20,964 bases of DNA from the NCBI GenBank assembly GCA_031283785.1, contig JAITBC010000380.1, positions 1 to 20,964 of the forward strand. Direction: 5' to 3'. Positions 13,253 to 20,964 of this stretch are shown here, piece by piece. This DNA comes from Tannerella sp. Lineage in GTDB: Bacteria; Bacteroidota; Bacteroidia; Bacteroidales; Tannerellaceae. The notes under the pieces are model-generated. The model had not been told where the DNA came from and ran no database searches. It saw nothing but the letters and a program-made list of their open reading frames with translations. Position 1 is the stretch's first letter; each line of letters begins with the position of its first letter. Made by a program: the position numbers and the translations under genes.

Positions 13253-14458
13253 GTGAAAGCGTTAAGGAATTATCTCAACAAGATTAAACCTGACTTTGAG
13301 AAAGGCGGTAAACTGTCGATGTTCCAATCGGTTTTCGAAGGATTCGAATCGTTTTTATTTGTTTCAAACGAAACTTCAAAATCAGGTGTGCATATCCATG
13401 ACAGTATAGATTCGAAACGAACCATGTCGGTTGTCATCATAGCATTGATGCCGGCGCTGCTGTTCGGCATGTATAATACCGGTTATCAACATAACCTGGC
13501 GACAGGTATAAATCCCGGTTTTTGGGCGACGTTCTGCTATGGCTTACTGGCCGTATTACCTAAAATTGTCGTTTCGTACGCCGTCGGGTTAGGAATTGAA
13601 TTTGTTGCCGCTCAATTGAAAAAGGAAGAGATACAGGAGGGATTTCTTGTGTCGGGTATGTTAATCCCGATGATTGTACCGGTCGATACGCCATTGTGGA
13701 TGATTGCTGCGGCAACGGCTTTTGCCGTGATTTTTGCAAAAGAAGTTTTTGGCGGCACAGGATATAATGTGTTTAATGTGGCTTTGGTAACGCGTGCGTT
13801 CCTGTTCTTTGCCTATCCGGCGGCCATGTCCGGCGATCGGGTTTTTGTTCGTACGGAACCTGTTTTCGGCATCGGAGGATCTCAGGTCGTCGATGCTTTT
13901 TCCGGCGCCACGCCGCTCGGACAGATTGGCGTGGCGGCAAAAGAATCAATCGGCTCTTTCCATGCGGTCGATATATTGGGAAACCCGTTGACGACGGAGG
14001 ATTATTTTATAGGACTTATACCGGGGTCTATCGGCGAAACGTCGGTCGCGGCGATTCTGACAGGCGCTGCGATATTGTTATTGACAAGAATTGCAAGCTG
14101 GAAAATCATGTTTTCCGTTTTTGCCGGCGGCGCGCTTACGGCAGCCTTGTTTAATCAGATCGGGACGACGGTAGCGATGACCGTTTCTCCCTTGGACCAC
14201 CTGTTTCTGGGAGGATTTGCTTTTGGCGCCGTGTTTATGGCAACCGACCCCGTTACTTCTGCCCGTACGGAGACGGGGAAATATATTTACGGCCTGCTTG
14301 TCGGAGCGTTTGCCATTATCATTCGCGTACTCAATCCGGGATACCCCGAAGGCATGATGCTTGCCATCCTGCTGATGAATACGTTTGCGCCCCTGATTGA
14401 CTATTTTGTTGTAGAACGTAATATTAAGCGCCGTCTGAAAAGGGTTGCCGTGAAATAA
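13253..14458 (+). CDS. nqrB: Na+-translocating NADH:quinone reductase subunit B
   Basis: 401 residues from GTG 13253 (MKALRNYLNKIKP, matching homologues); an in-frame GTG at 13247 would add two residues. NqrB is the main membrane subunit carrying FMN covalently bound to threonine and the probable Na+ path. The flavinylation motif DAFSGAT is at residues 214-220 (Thr220), fitting the ApbE target pattern Dxx(S/T)GAT. Several membrane helices are visible, such as MSVVIIALMPALLFGMY, MLIPMIVPVDTPLWMIAAA, LTGAAILLLTRI and LLVGAFAIIIRVL. FMATDPVTSARTETGKYIYG, a hallmark loop shared with RnfD, precedes the last helices. The gap from nqrA is 92 bases with no terminator seen. Confidence 0.96.
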   Translation: MKALRNYLNKIKPDFEKGGKLSMFQSVFEGFESFLFVSNETSKSGVHIHDSIDSKRTMSVVIIALMPALLFGMYNTGYQHNLATGINPGFWATFCYGLLAVLPKIVVSYAVGLGIEFVAAQLKKEEIQEGFLVSGMLIPMIVPVDTPLWMIAAATAFAVIFAKEVFGGTGYNVFNVALVTRAFLFFAYPAAMSGDRVFVRTEPVFGIGGSQVVDAFSGATPLGQIGVAAKESIGSFHAVDILGNPLTTEDYFIGLIPGSIGETSVAAILTGAAILLLTRIASWKIMFSVFAGGALTAALFNQIGTTVAMTVSPLDHLFLGGFAFGAVFMATDPVTSARTETGKYIYGLLVGAFAIIIRVLNPGYPEGMMLAILLMNTFAPLIDYFVVERNIKRRLKRVAVK

Positions 14459-14477
14459 TTTTATAATACGAACGATT

Positions 14478-15158
14478 ATGAATAGAGATAGTAATGTATA
14501 CACGATAACATACGCTTCCGTGATGGTTGTTCTGGTAGCGGTTTTACTTGCGTTCGCTTCCGAATCGCTGCGGAGTTATCAGAAAAAAAACGAAGCTGAT
14601 GATAAGAGGCAACAGATTTTACGGTCGGTAAACGTGTCGGTGTCGGGCAGTGAGACGGAGAAAAAATATAATGAATTGATAAAAGAATCGTTTCTGGTAA
14701 ACGAAAAAGGAGAACGGGTTGCCGGCGATGCTTTTGCCGTTGATGCGGCTAAAATGTTTACGGAAGGCGCATATCCGGTTTTTGTCGCCGATATCGACGG
14801 GCGTACGAAATATATCATGGTCATGTACGGCGCCGGCCTTTGGGGACCGATATGGGGATATATTTCTGTGGAAGAAGATAGAAATACGGTTTTCGGGACG
14901 GATTTCAGTCATCAGGGAGAGACGCCGGGATTAGGGGCGGAAATTGCAACGCTGACATTCAGTTCGCGTTTCCCCGGTAAGCAACTGTTCAAGAATGAAG
15001 AATTTAAGAGCATTGCCATCGTGAAGCCGGGCAGGACGGTTCAGGATCAGGATTATGTGGACGGCATCTCAGGAGGAACGATTACAAGTAATGGGGTGAA
15101 TCAGATGATTCGAAACAGCCTGAAGAGTTATGTTGGGTTTTTAAACGCTAAAAATTAG
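14478..15158 (+). CDS. nqrC: Na+-translocating NADH:quinone reductase subunit C
   Basis: 226 residues: one N-terminal membrane anchor (ITYASVMVVLVAVLLAFASE, about 10-29) and an extracytoplasmic FMN-binding domain. GAGLWGPIWGYISVEED at about 118-134 and HQGETPGLGAEI at about 145-156 are standard NqrC/RnfG marks. The covalent FMN site is DGISGGT at 195-201 (Thr201), followed by ITSNGV; the common motif has SGAT, so Ala is Gly here, which I believe is usual in Bacteroidota. An ApbE-type enzyme is needed to load FMN; one family member lies at 2149-2952. It starts 19 bases after nqrB. Confidence 0.95.
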   Translation: MNRDSNVYTITYASVMVVLVAVLLAFASESLRSYQKKNEADDKRQQILRSVNVSVSGSETEKKYNELIKESFLVNEKGERVAGDAFAVDAAKMFTEGAYPVFVADIDGRTKYIMVMYGAGLWGPIWGYISVEEDRNTVFGTDFSHQGETPGLGAEIATLTFSSRFPGKQLFKNEEFKSIAIVKPGRTVQDQDYVDGISGGTITSNGVNQMIRNSLKSYVGFLNAKN

Positions 15159-15164
15159 AGAAAT

Positions 15165-15797
15165 ATGGGACTATTATCAGGGAAAAATAAAGAAATTTTG
15201 TTAGGTCCGTTGAGCCGTAATAATCCGGTCATTATTCAGATGCTTGGTATCTGTTCCGCATTAGCCGTAACGGCGAAGTTAGAGCCGGCAATTGTCATGG
15301 CAATTTCGGTGACGGCCGTCGTATCTTTTGCAAACGTAATCATCTCGCTGCTCAGGAATACCATACCTGACCGGATACGCATCATCGTACAGTTAGTGGT
15401 TGTCGCGGCGCTGGTAACCGTCGTAAGCGAGGTGTTAAAAGCTTTTGCTTATGATGTGAGCAAGCAGTTATCGGTGTTTATAGGACTGATTATAACGAAC
15501 TGTATCCTGATGGGGCGGCTCGAAGCGTTTGCTTTAGGCAATCGCCCGTGGGCATCGTTTCTCGACGGTATCGGGAATGGAATGGGTTACGGTATAATTT
15601 TGGTGATTATAGCTTTCTTTCGGGAGTTATTAGGATCCGGTACGCTTTTCGGTTTCCGGGTGATACCACAGGCCGCATATGATATCGGATATGTTAATAA
15701 TGGCCTGATGATCATGCCTCCGATGGCATTGATTTGCTGTGCCGTTATTATCTGGATACACCGTTCGCGGAATAAGGAACTTCAGGAAGAAAAATAA
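15165..15797 (+). CDS. nqrD: Na+-translocating NADH:quinone reductase subunit D
   Basis: 210 residues, an integral membrane subunit of six predicted helices, homologous to NqrE and to RnfE/RnfA. Two conserved cysteines are present at the half-helix positions, Cys30 (LGICSALAVT) and Cys113 (ITNCILMGRLEAFALG); in the Vibrio complex the matching cysteines of NqrD and NqrE together hold an iron or 2Fe-2S centre inside the membrane. FLDGIGNGMGYGIILVIIAF and RELLGSGTLFG are typical. It begins six bases after the nqrC stop. Confidence 0.95.
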   Translation: MGLLSGKNKEILLGPLSRNNPVIIQMLGICSALAVTAKLEPAIVMAISVTAVVSFANVIISLLRNTIPDRIRIIVQLVVVAALVTVVSEVLKAFAYDVSKQLSVFIGLIITNCILMGRLEAFALGNRPWASFLDGIGNGMGYGIILVIIAFFRELLGSGTLFGFRVIPQAAYDIGYVNNGLMIMPPMALICCAVIIWIHRSRNKELQEEK

Positions 15798-15820
15798 GCG
15801 GAATAAAAAAATAACTAAGA

Positions 15821-16438
15821 ATGGAACAATTATTAAGCACATTCGTACGGTCGATTTTTGTTGATAATATGATTTTCGCATATTATCTGGGTATGTGTTC
15901 GTATCTGGCTGTCTCAAAAAATGTAAAGACCGCATTAGGACTAGGTATAGCGGTAACGTTCGTCCTTGTTTGCACATTACCGATTAATTATCTGTTGGAA
16001 AACTACGTCCTGAAAGAGGGCGCGTTAAGCTGGTTCGGGCAGCAGTATGCCGACGTAAATTTGAGTTTCCTCTCGTTCATCATTTTTATTGCTATCATCG
16101 CATCTTTTACGCAACTGGTCGAGATGGTGGTCGAAAGATTTCTTCCTGCTTTATATTCTTCATTAGGCATATTTTTGCCGCTGATTGCGGTGAACTGCGC
16201 CATCATGGGAGGTTCCCTGTTTATGCAGCAAAGAGCGTTTATAAATGTGGGCGAGGCGACTGTCTACGGCTTGGGATCGGGAATCGGCTGGTTAGTTGCA
16301 ATATTGGGAATGGCATCTATCCGTGAGAAACTGGCATATTCGAACATCCCGAAACCATTGAGAGGCTTGGGGATCGCTTTTATCATAACCGGTTTGATGG
16401 GCATAGGGTTTATGTGTTTCTCGGGACTTAATCTTTAA
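15821..16438 (+). CDS. nqrE: Na+-translocating NADH:quinone reductase subunit E
   Basis: 205 residues, six-helix membrane subunit with inverted topology relative to NqrD. Signature segments are FVRSIFVDNMIFAYYLGMCSYLAV with Cys26, and IAVNCAIMGGSLFMQQR with Cys126, the two cysteines that pair with those of NqrD around the intramembrane iron centre. VEMVVERFLPALYSSLGIFL and GLGSGIGWLVAILGMASIRE are also standard, as is the C-terminal GLMGIGFMCFSGL. Length (about 200) fits the family. It lies 23 bases after nqrD. Confidence 0.95.
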   Translation: MEQLLSTFVRSIFVDNMIFAYYLGMCSYLAVSKNVKTALGLGIAVTFVLVCTLPINYLLENYVLKEGALSWFGQQYADVNLSFLSFIIFIAIIASFTQLVEMVVERFLPALYSSLGIFLPLIAVNCAIMGGSLFMQQRAFINVGEATVYGLGSGIGWLVAILGMASIREKLAYSNIPKPLRGLGIAFIITGLMGIGFMCFSGLNL

Positions 16439-16468
16439 TTATTAACGTAAAAAAACGATTCTGTAAAA

Positions 16469-17755
16469 ATGATAATATTAATGTCAGGCGGACTAACAAT
16501 TATGACCGGAGCCTTGGTTTTCCTTTTAATCACGATGATACTGGTCGGCGCATTGCTTGTGGCAAAAGCAAAATTGATACCATCCGGGAATGTGAAAGTG
16601 GTGGTTAACGGTGAAAAAGAATTTGAAGCTCCGATAGGGGGGACGGTGTTAAGCACACTTCAGAGCCGGGGTATATTCCTTTCATCTGCTTGCGGAGGCA
16701 GCGGAAGTTGCGGACAGTGTCGCTGCCAGATTCCGGAAGGAGGAGGCAACATCCTGCCGACCGAAGTCGGCTTCTTTTCACGCAAACAGATTCAGGCAAA
16801 CTGGCGGCTCGGATGCCAGACCAAAGTAAAGGATAATATCGCAATCAAAGTCCCGGATGAAGTGTTCGGCGTGAAAGAGTGGGAGTGTACGGTTATTTCA
16901 AACAGGAATGTTTCTACATTCATCAAAGAATTTATCGTCGCTTTGCCCGAAGGCGAACATATGGATTTTATACCGGGATCGTATGCGCAGATACGGATTC
17001 CCAAGTTCTCTATGGATTATGATACGGATATTGATAAAGCGTCTGTCGGACCCGAATATCTTCCGGCATGGGAACAATTCGGACTGTTCGGCCTGAAATG
17101 CCGGAATAACGAAGAAACGATTCGCGCCTATTCGATGGCAAATTATCCGGCGGAAGGCGATCGTATCATGCTTACGGTGCGTATTGCCACACCACCCTTC
17201 AAGCCGAAACCGCAGATCGGATTTATGGATGTCATGCCGGGTATCGCTTCTTCCTATATTTTTACGCTCAAACCTGGCGATAAGGTGACGATGAGCGGCC
17301 CTTACGGCGATTTCCATCCTGTCTTTAACTCCGAACGCGAAATGATGTGGATTGGCGGCGGCGCCGGTATGGCTCCTCTTCGCGCCCAGATTATGCATCT
17401 GACGCGGACGCTTCGTATCGCTAACCGGAAAATGTCGTATTTCTACGGAGCACGCGCACTTAACGAAGTGTTCTATCTCAACGACTTCCTTTCTATTGAA
17501 AAAGATTTCCCCAACTTCACATTCCATCTGGCGCTCGACCGTCCGGATCCGGTAGCCGATGCGGCCGGCGTTAAATATACGCCGGGATTCGTTCATAAGG
17601 TGATATATGAAACCTATCTGAAAGATCATGAAGAACCGGAGGAGATAGAATATTACATGTGTGGCCCCGGCCCGATGTCGAAAGCGGTGGAAAGTATGCT
17701 TGACAGTATCGGCGTGCCTCTCGAAATGCTGCATTTCGACGATTTCGGCGCCTGA
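16469..17755 (+). CDS. nqrF: Na+-translocating NADH:quinone reductase subunit F
   Basis: 428 residues; this is the NADH dehydrogenase subunit that brings electrons into Na+-NQR. In order: an N-terminal membrane anchor (about 12-33, GALVFLLITMILVGALLVAK), a plant-type 2Fe-2S ferredoxin domain with Cys75, Cys81, Cys84 and Cys116 (ACGGSGSCGQC and LGCQ), then an FAD domain with RAYSMAN at 219-225, an NADH-binding loop GGGAGMAPLR at 296-305, and the C-terminal YMCGPGPM and HFDDFGA end. All key residues are present. It is the last gene of the operon; a possible terminator lies about 110 bases downstream. Confidence 0.96.
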   Translation: MIILMSGGLTIMTGALVFLLITMILVGALLVAKAKLIPSGNVKVVVNGEKEFEAPIGGTVLSTLQSRGIFLSSACGGSGSCGQCRCQIPEGGGNILPTEVGFFSRKQIQANWRLGCQTKVKDNIAIKVPDEVFGVKEWECTVISNRNVSTFIKEFIVALPEGEHMDFIPGSYAQIRIPKFSMDYDTDIDKASVGPEYLPAWEQFGLFGLKCRNNEETIRAYSMANYPAEGDRIMLTVRIATPPFKPKPQIGFMDVMPGIASSYIFTLKPGDKVTMSGPYGDFHPVFNSEREMMWIGGGAGMAPLRAQIMHLTRTLRIANRKMSYFYGARALNEVFYLNDFLSIEKDFPNFTFHLALDRPDPVADAAGVKYTPGFVHKVIYETYLKDHEEPEEIEYYMCGPGPMSKAVESMLDSIGVPLEMLHFDDFGA

Positions 17756-18053
17756 TCTCACGCCCGATGACAAGGCAGTATAAACAGAGAGGCTATGACG
17801 ACGTTTTGCCGAATAATAACGGGGCGGATATTGTCCGACATGTTACATGAAATTTTCGACATTCCACACCGCTGTTATATTTACTGATTGAACTTACGGT
17901 GTTTTTTTTAAAAAATATTTGTACCGATGCAATAATTCCATGTCATGCAGCGTTTAATAATTAATCGCATCATTATACTAAAACGACTATGCGAAACGGA
18001 CATGTAAAGAAGAAATCGAATGTGTTATTGTTTAATAGTCCTTTAGGTTTAAT
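17756..18053. other. Intergenic region after nqrF
   Basis: About 300 bases. It contains a weak terminator candidate (17866-17909) and a 22-codon open frame (17989-18057) whose stop overlaps the ATG at 18054. A 27-codon frame at 17767 has no support. No TAnnTTTG element in a useful position was found. Confidence 0.5.
17866..17909 (+). terminator. Possible intrinsic terminator of the nqr operon
   Basis: ACACCG (17866-17871) can pair with CGGTGT (17897-17902), and a run of T follows immediately. The stem is only six pairs and the loop is about 25 bases, so folding is uncertain; position and T run favour it. Confidence 0.4.
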
Positions 18054-18311
18054 ATGAAATTTATTGTAGATATGAAACAGTTATTATTTACTTTTTTTGC
18101 CGTTATCTTGTGTTATTCATTGTTTTTCGACAAGGGATCCGATGTCGCACCTGTCGACGAAATTAACTATATCTATGAAGAAGCCGTTCCGGATCTGTAT
18201 TTTGCGATGGATACGCTGAACTCTCATGTCAACATTCTTGTTCATAATAAAATAGAGATGTGGAATCCTCTTTTTTCGGGTAAAAAAATACCGACACCGC
18301 TGCCGTTTTAA
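18054..18311 (+). CDS. Small hypothetical protein with N-terminal membrane segment
   Basis: 85 residues from ATG 18054; a second in-frame ATG at 18072 (MKQLLFTFFAVILCYSLFF) gives a more typical signal-anchor start. One hydrophobic segment, about residues 9-24 (QLLFTFFAVILCYSLF), is followed by an acidic soluble part with DEINYIYEEAVPDLYFAMD and a Pro-ending tail. It is probably anchored or secreted outside the cytoplasm. I recognise no family. It stands alone between the nqr operon and the convergent rRNA methyltransferase gene, 23 bases from that gene's stop. A 22-codon frame overlaps its start as ATGA. Codon use looks coding, but there is no homology support, so it may be lineage-specific. 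Confidence 0.5.
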   Translation: MKFIVDMKQLLFTFFAVILCYSLFFDKGSDVAPVDEINYIYEEAVPDLYFAMDTLNSHVNILVHNKIEMWNPLFSGKKIPTPLPF

Positions 18312-18334
18312 CAGGGCAAACGCATCATGATTTC

Positions 18335-19744
18335 TTATTTCAGTTTCAGTAGCGCTACATTTTCTACATGGTGCGTATGTGGAAACATATCAACTGGCTG
18401 CACTTTACATACGCGATACCTTATGCTAAGCCGCTTCAAGTCGCGGGCCTGCGTTGCAGGATTACAACTGACATAAACGATGCGTTCGGGCGCTGTCGCC
18501 AGAATGGTGTCGGTCACAGCGTCGTGCATTCCTGCACGGGGAGGGTCTGTGATGATGACGTCGGGTTGTCCGTGCCGGGCAATGAAGCCGGCAGTAAGCA
18601 TATTTTTCATGTCGCCGGCAAAAAACTCCACATTATCCAATCGGTTCAGTCCGGCATTCAGCCGGGCGTCATCAATAGCTTCCGGCACATATTCTATCCC
18701 TACGACTTTTTTTGACCGGCGGGCGACGAAGTTGGCGATCGTTCCCGTTCCCGTGTATAAATCATAGACAGTTTCGTTGCCTGTAAGGCCGGCAAACTCG
18801 CGTGCAATCGAATATAACTTGTATGCCTGACGGCTGTTTGTCTGATAAAATGATTTGGGTCCGATTCTGAATTGCAGGCCTTCCATCTCTTCGATAAGGT
18901 GGTCTTTACCGTAGAAAGTTACGATCTTCCGGTCTGTTATCGTATCGTTGCACTTATTGTTGATCACATACATGAGCGATGTGATTTCGGGGAAATGCCC
19001 TTTCACGGCATTGAGCAGCAGTTCCCTTTTCTCTTTGTCATCGTCAAAAAAGACAACGATAATCATCACTTCGCCGTTGGATGATGTCCGTACGATGAGA
19101 GTGCGGATAAAGCCGTACTGGGCGCGCAGATCGAAAAACGGATATTTGCGGGTGATACATAATTCTTTTATATACAGGCGTATTCTGTTCGATATGTCGT
19201 CCTGCAGCCAGCATTTGCGGATGTCGAGCACTTTGTCGAACATACCCGGTATATGAAACCCTACGCCGTCCATAGCCTGGCATGTTGTATCGCCGGACAT
19301 TTCTTCCTGTGTGAGCCATCGTTTGTTTGAAAATGTAAATTCCAGCTTGTTACGGTAGAACGCCGTTTGCTCGGAAGCGCAGACAGGACATAATTCGTCG
19401 ATTTCGACATTCCCGATTCTGACGAGGTTGTCGACGACCTGTTTTTGTTTGTATCTGAGCTGCGATTCGTAGGGTAAATGTTGCCATTTACAGCCGCCGC
19501 AAATCGTAAAGTGTTCGCAAAACGGCACGCTTCGTTCTTCCGAATATTTATGAAACCGGACGACGCGTCCTTCTGCATAACTGCTTCTTTTCCGCGTAAG
19601 TTGTATGTCCGCAATGTCGCCGGGAGCCGCCCAGGGCACAAAAATAACCATGTCGTTTACTTTGGCCAAAGCTTTACCCTCGGCTGCCACGTCCGTTATT
19701 TCCACTTCTTCCAATATCGGTAAATCCTTTTTTTTATGTGCCAA
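18335..19744 (-). CDS. rlmD: 23S rRNA (uracil-C5)-methyltransferase, RumA/RlmD family
   Basis: 469 residues. An N-terminal TRAM RNA-binding domain spans about 8-66 (LEEVEITDVAAEGKALAKVN, then AAPGDIADIQL). The 4Fe-4S ligands are Cys76, Cys82 and Cys85 (CEHFTICGGCKWQHL) with Cys178 (KCWLQ), as in E. coli RumA. The SAM domain has SFYQTNSRQA, DLYTGTGTIANFVA, VVGIEYVPEAI and the DPPRAGM motif; the catalytic cysteine is in YVSCNPATQARDL (Cys427), and HHVEN near the end holds the general base. It methylates uracil C5 in 23S rRNA with S-adenosylmethionine; RlmD modifies U1939, but RlmCD/TrmA-like site choice cannot be read from sequence. No clear -7 element was found upstream. Confidence 0.93.
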   Translation of the reverse strand: MAHKKKDLPILEEVEITDVAAEGKALAKVNDMVIFVPWAAPGDIADIQLTRKRSSYAEGRVVRFHKYSEERSVPFCEHFTICGGCKWQHLPYESQLRYKQKQVVDNLVRIGNVEIDELCPVCASEQTAFYRNKLEFTFSNKRWLTQEEMSGDTTCQAMDGVGFHIPGMFDKVLDIRKCWLQDDISNRIRLYIKELCITRKYPFFDLRAQYGFIRTLIVRTSSNGEVMIIVVFFDDDKEKRELLLNAVKGHFPEITSLMYVINNKCNDTITDRKIVTFYGKDHLIEEMEGLQFRIGPKSFYQTNSRQAYKLYSIAREFAGLTGNETVYDLYTGTGTIANFVARRSKKVVGIEYVPEAIDDARLNAGLNRLDNVEFFAGDMKNMLTAGFIARHGQPDVIITDPPRAGMHDAVTDTILATAPERIVYVSCNPATQARDLKRLSIRYRVCKVQPVDMFPHTHHVENVALLKLK

Positions 19745-20118
19745 AACTTAAATTTTTTATCATTATACTTCTTTTTCTTTGCGCGATGTTTGTAATATCT
19801 GCGGGCAAGAGAGCCGGCGCGTATTCATGAACATCCGTCCGTTTGTATCATTGTTTGACCGTTGATTTCACGGTTTCGGGGGCGAATTTAATCATTAACC
19901 CTTAAATTTGCAACCGAGAGTTATCGAAAAAAGAACACGAAAAGACAATCGGTCTGTTGAATATCAAAATATAATAAAACAAAACAGCGTAAAGGCCGCC
20001 TGCTATCTTTGTGGTGGCTCAAGACCTCGTTTGCAAATCGACCCATGCACAAGTCGTGTCAATAATGCTCCGAATCTGTGTTTTTTTGATCTTCTTTGTT
20101 TCCATATCTGTACAATAA
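19745..20118. other. Gene-free gap with two unassigned -7 boxes
   Basis: About 370 bases between the start of the methyltransferase gene and the end of the GH127 gene, both on the minus strand. The plus strand has two exact TAnnTTTG boxes, TAAATTTG at 19903-19910 and TATCTTTG at 20004-20011, each without a matching -33 box. A 76-residue plus-strand frame exists at 19908-20138, but it starts with TTG inside the first box and reads like chance sequence. I see no tRNA or known RNA. Confidence 0.5.
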
Positions 20119-20964
20119 TTATTGTTTCAGTATTTTGATTAATTCGTCTCCGACAACGCCGGTGTTACTGTATTCCGGAACACGGAAATAAGTAACAATG
20201 CCTTCGGGATCGGCAAATTCGGTTAATTTCAGTTCGACATCATGTTTTCCCGAATTGTAGCCGAAACCGGGTTTCCTTGCTTTGACGGTGCAGGGTGTTC
20301 CGTTCGCCCGAACGGTGGAATCTGCAGACAGAGACAATGCCGAGGGGTCTAAAGTGATTTTCCCCAATCCCTGAAAACTCATACTGCTTTTAGTGTCTAA
20401 TTCAGGATTGGCGACACGGCTCAAGCTGTACACCAGCGGTCCACGCATCACCGCTACCCTGCCCGACTGACGTTTCCGTCCGGCAACTAAACGAAATTCC
20501 ATCGGAATGTCGAATTCAACACGGTCGCCGGTCTTCCATGTACGGTTAATCACGAAAAATTCGCCCGCTGTTATTTTCCCGTCCGCAGGTTTGCCGTTCA
20601 CCCTGACGGAAACATCCTTTGCGTATCCGGGTATCCGCAGCGCCAGCGGAAAAGCACGCGATTTATTCAGTTTCAGACTGACTGTAACCGCTCCCGAATT
20701 GGGATAATCCGTTATCTGTTCGATATCCGCCTTTGTTCCGTCGTCGAAGCCGGTATGCGCCGAAGAAGCGGTGTAAAGATTGACCGCAATTCCGCCTTCG
20801 GGTTTCATATAGTAAATCATCAGAGGAAGTTCTGCTATAATCCGTCTGAAATTGTTCGGACAGCAATAGGCGTCCGTATTGAAATATTTCCGTTCGCCCT
20901 CAAACGGAATATAATAGCGTATCCGGCGACCGTCGGGCGACTGTGCGGCAAAGAGCGCGTTGTA
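20119..20964 (-). CDS. Beta-L-arabinofuranosidase-type glycoside hydrolase (GH127/DUF1680), C-terminal part
   Basis: 281 residues are visible; the frame is open to the window edge, so the N-terminal catalytic barrel lies outside. The visible part begins YNALFAAQSPDGRRIRYYIP and soon reaches YCCPNNFRRIIAELPLMIYY: the paired cysteines of this motif are zinc ligands in GH127 enzymes, and the first of the pair is the catalytic nucleophile. Downstream is a beta-sandwich with FPLALRIPGYAKDVSVRVNG, FFVINRTWKTGDRVEFDIPM, VAVMRGPLVYSLS and, at the end, an extra beta domain. GH127 and the related GH146 release beta-L-arabinofuranose from plant glycans or glycoproteins. Substrate cannot be set from this fragment. 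The ATG at 20820 is internal, not the start. Confidence 0.88.
   Translation of the reverse strand, partial: YNALFAAQSPDGRRIRYYIPFEGERKYFNTDAYCCPNNFRRIIAELPLMIYYMKPEGGIAVNLYTASSAHTGFDDGTKADIEQITDYPNSGAVTVSLKLNKSRAFPLALRIPGYAKDVSVRVNGKPADGKITAGEFFVINRTWKTGDRVEFDIPMEFRLVAGRKRQSGRVAVMRGPLVYSLSRVANPELDTKSSMSFQGLGKITLDPSALSLSADSTVRANGTPCTVKARKPGFGYNSGKHDVELKLTEFADPEGIVTYFRVPEYSNTGVVGDELIKILKQ

Noticed and set aside
16898..17773. 291-residue minus-strand frame opposite nqrF
   Set aside because: It is the antisense shadow of nqrF; the plus frame has all cofactor motifs and the minus frame has no recognisable domain.
19908..20138. 76-residue plus-strand frame with a CYLC motif
   Set aside because: Starts with TTG inside a -7 box, has no internal ATG in a sensible place, runs into the end of the GH127 gene on the other strand, and its composition looks non-coding.

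Overview
The window reads as chromosome of a Bacteroidota bacterium, most likely order Bacteroidales. Three kinds of evidence point there: genes of families largely confined to that phylum (DUF5606, and the DUF5103 type IX secretion plug family), upstream regions carrying the Bacteroidota promoter -7 element TAnnTTTG rather than sigma70 boxes or strong Shine-Dalgarno sites, and an Nqr-type sodium pump with Bacteroidales-like subunit termini. Genus cannot be assigned from this sequence.

Layout. 1-910 (minus): the start of an HTH regulator, then a translationally coupled pair of P-loop kinase-like genes. Both lack the Walker A lysine, and the second is cut to 44 residues. 911-1391: gene-free, with four copies of a ~21-nt repeat (two direct, two inverted) and a strong hairpin. 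1392-1763: small HTH protein with an acidic tail. 1928-4241: three-gene unit of a two-helix membrane peptide, a short ApbE-like flavin transferase and a twin-arginine Gfo/Idh/MocA oxidoreductase. 4464-5848: small membrane protein plus the heme chaperone hemW. 5967-6693: zeta-toxin-like kinase with a 52-residue overlapping partner, closed by a strong terminator. 6892-7503: DUF5606 protein behind a textbook promoter. 7506-10034 (minus): DUF362 protein and a six-cluster NapH/NapG-like iron-sulfur membrane protein. 10193-11461 (minus): T9SS plug-family (DUF5103) protein. 11796-17755: complete nqrABCDEF operon. 18054-18311: small unrecognised membrane or secreted protein. 18335-19744 (minus): 23S rRNA uracil methyltransferase (RumA/RlmD family). 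20119-20964 (minus): C-terminal part of a GH127-type (DUF1680) arabinofuranosidase, running off the window.

How it fits together. The dominant theme is respiratory redox. The six nqr genes encode the Na+-pumping NADH:quinone oxidoreductase, with FMN attachment motifs visible in NqrB and NqrC. An ApbE-family protein, the enzyme class that attaches that FMN, lies about 9 kb away, though its short signal-less form makes it uncertain that it serves Nqr. The DUF362 / NapHG-like pair looks like a membrane electron-transfer module of unknown partner. The clearest leads for something not yet described are the zeta-kinase/52-residue pair, the NapH-NapG fusion with a buried twin-arginine motif, the degenerate kinase pair with the neighbouring repeat cluster, and the ApbE/oxidoreductase cassette. 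None of these is proven novel from sequence alone.
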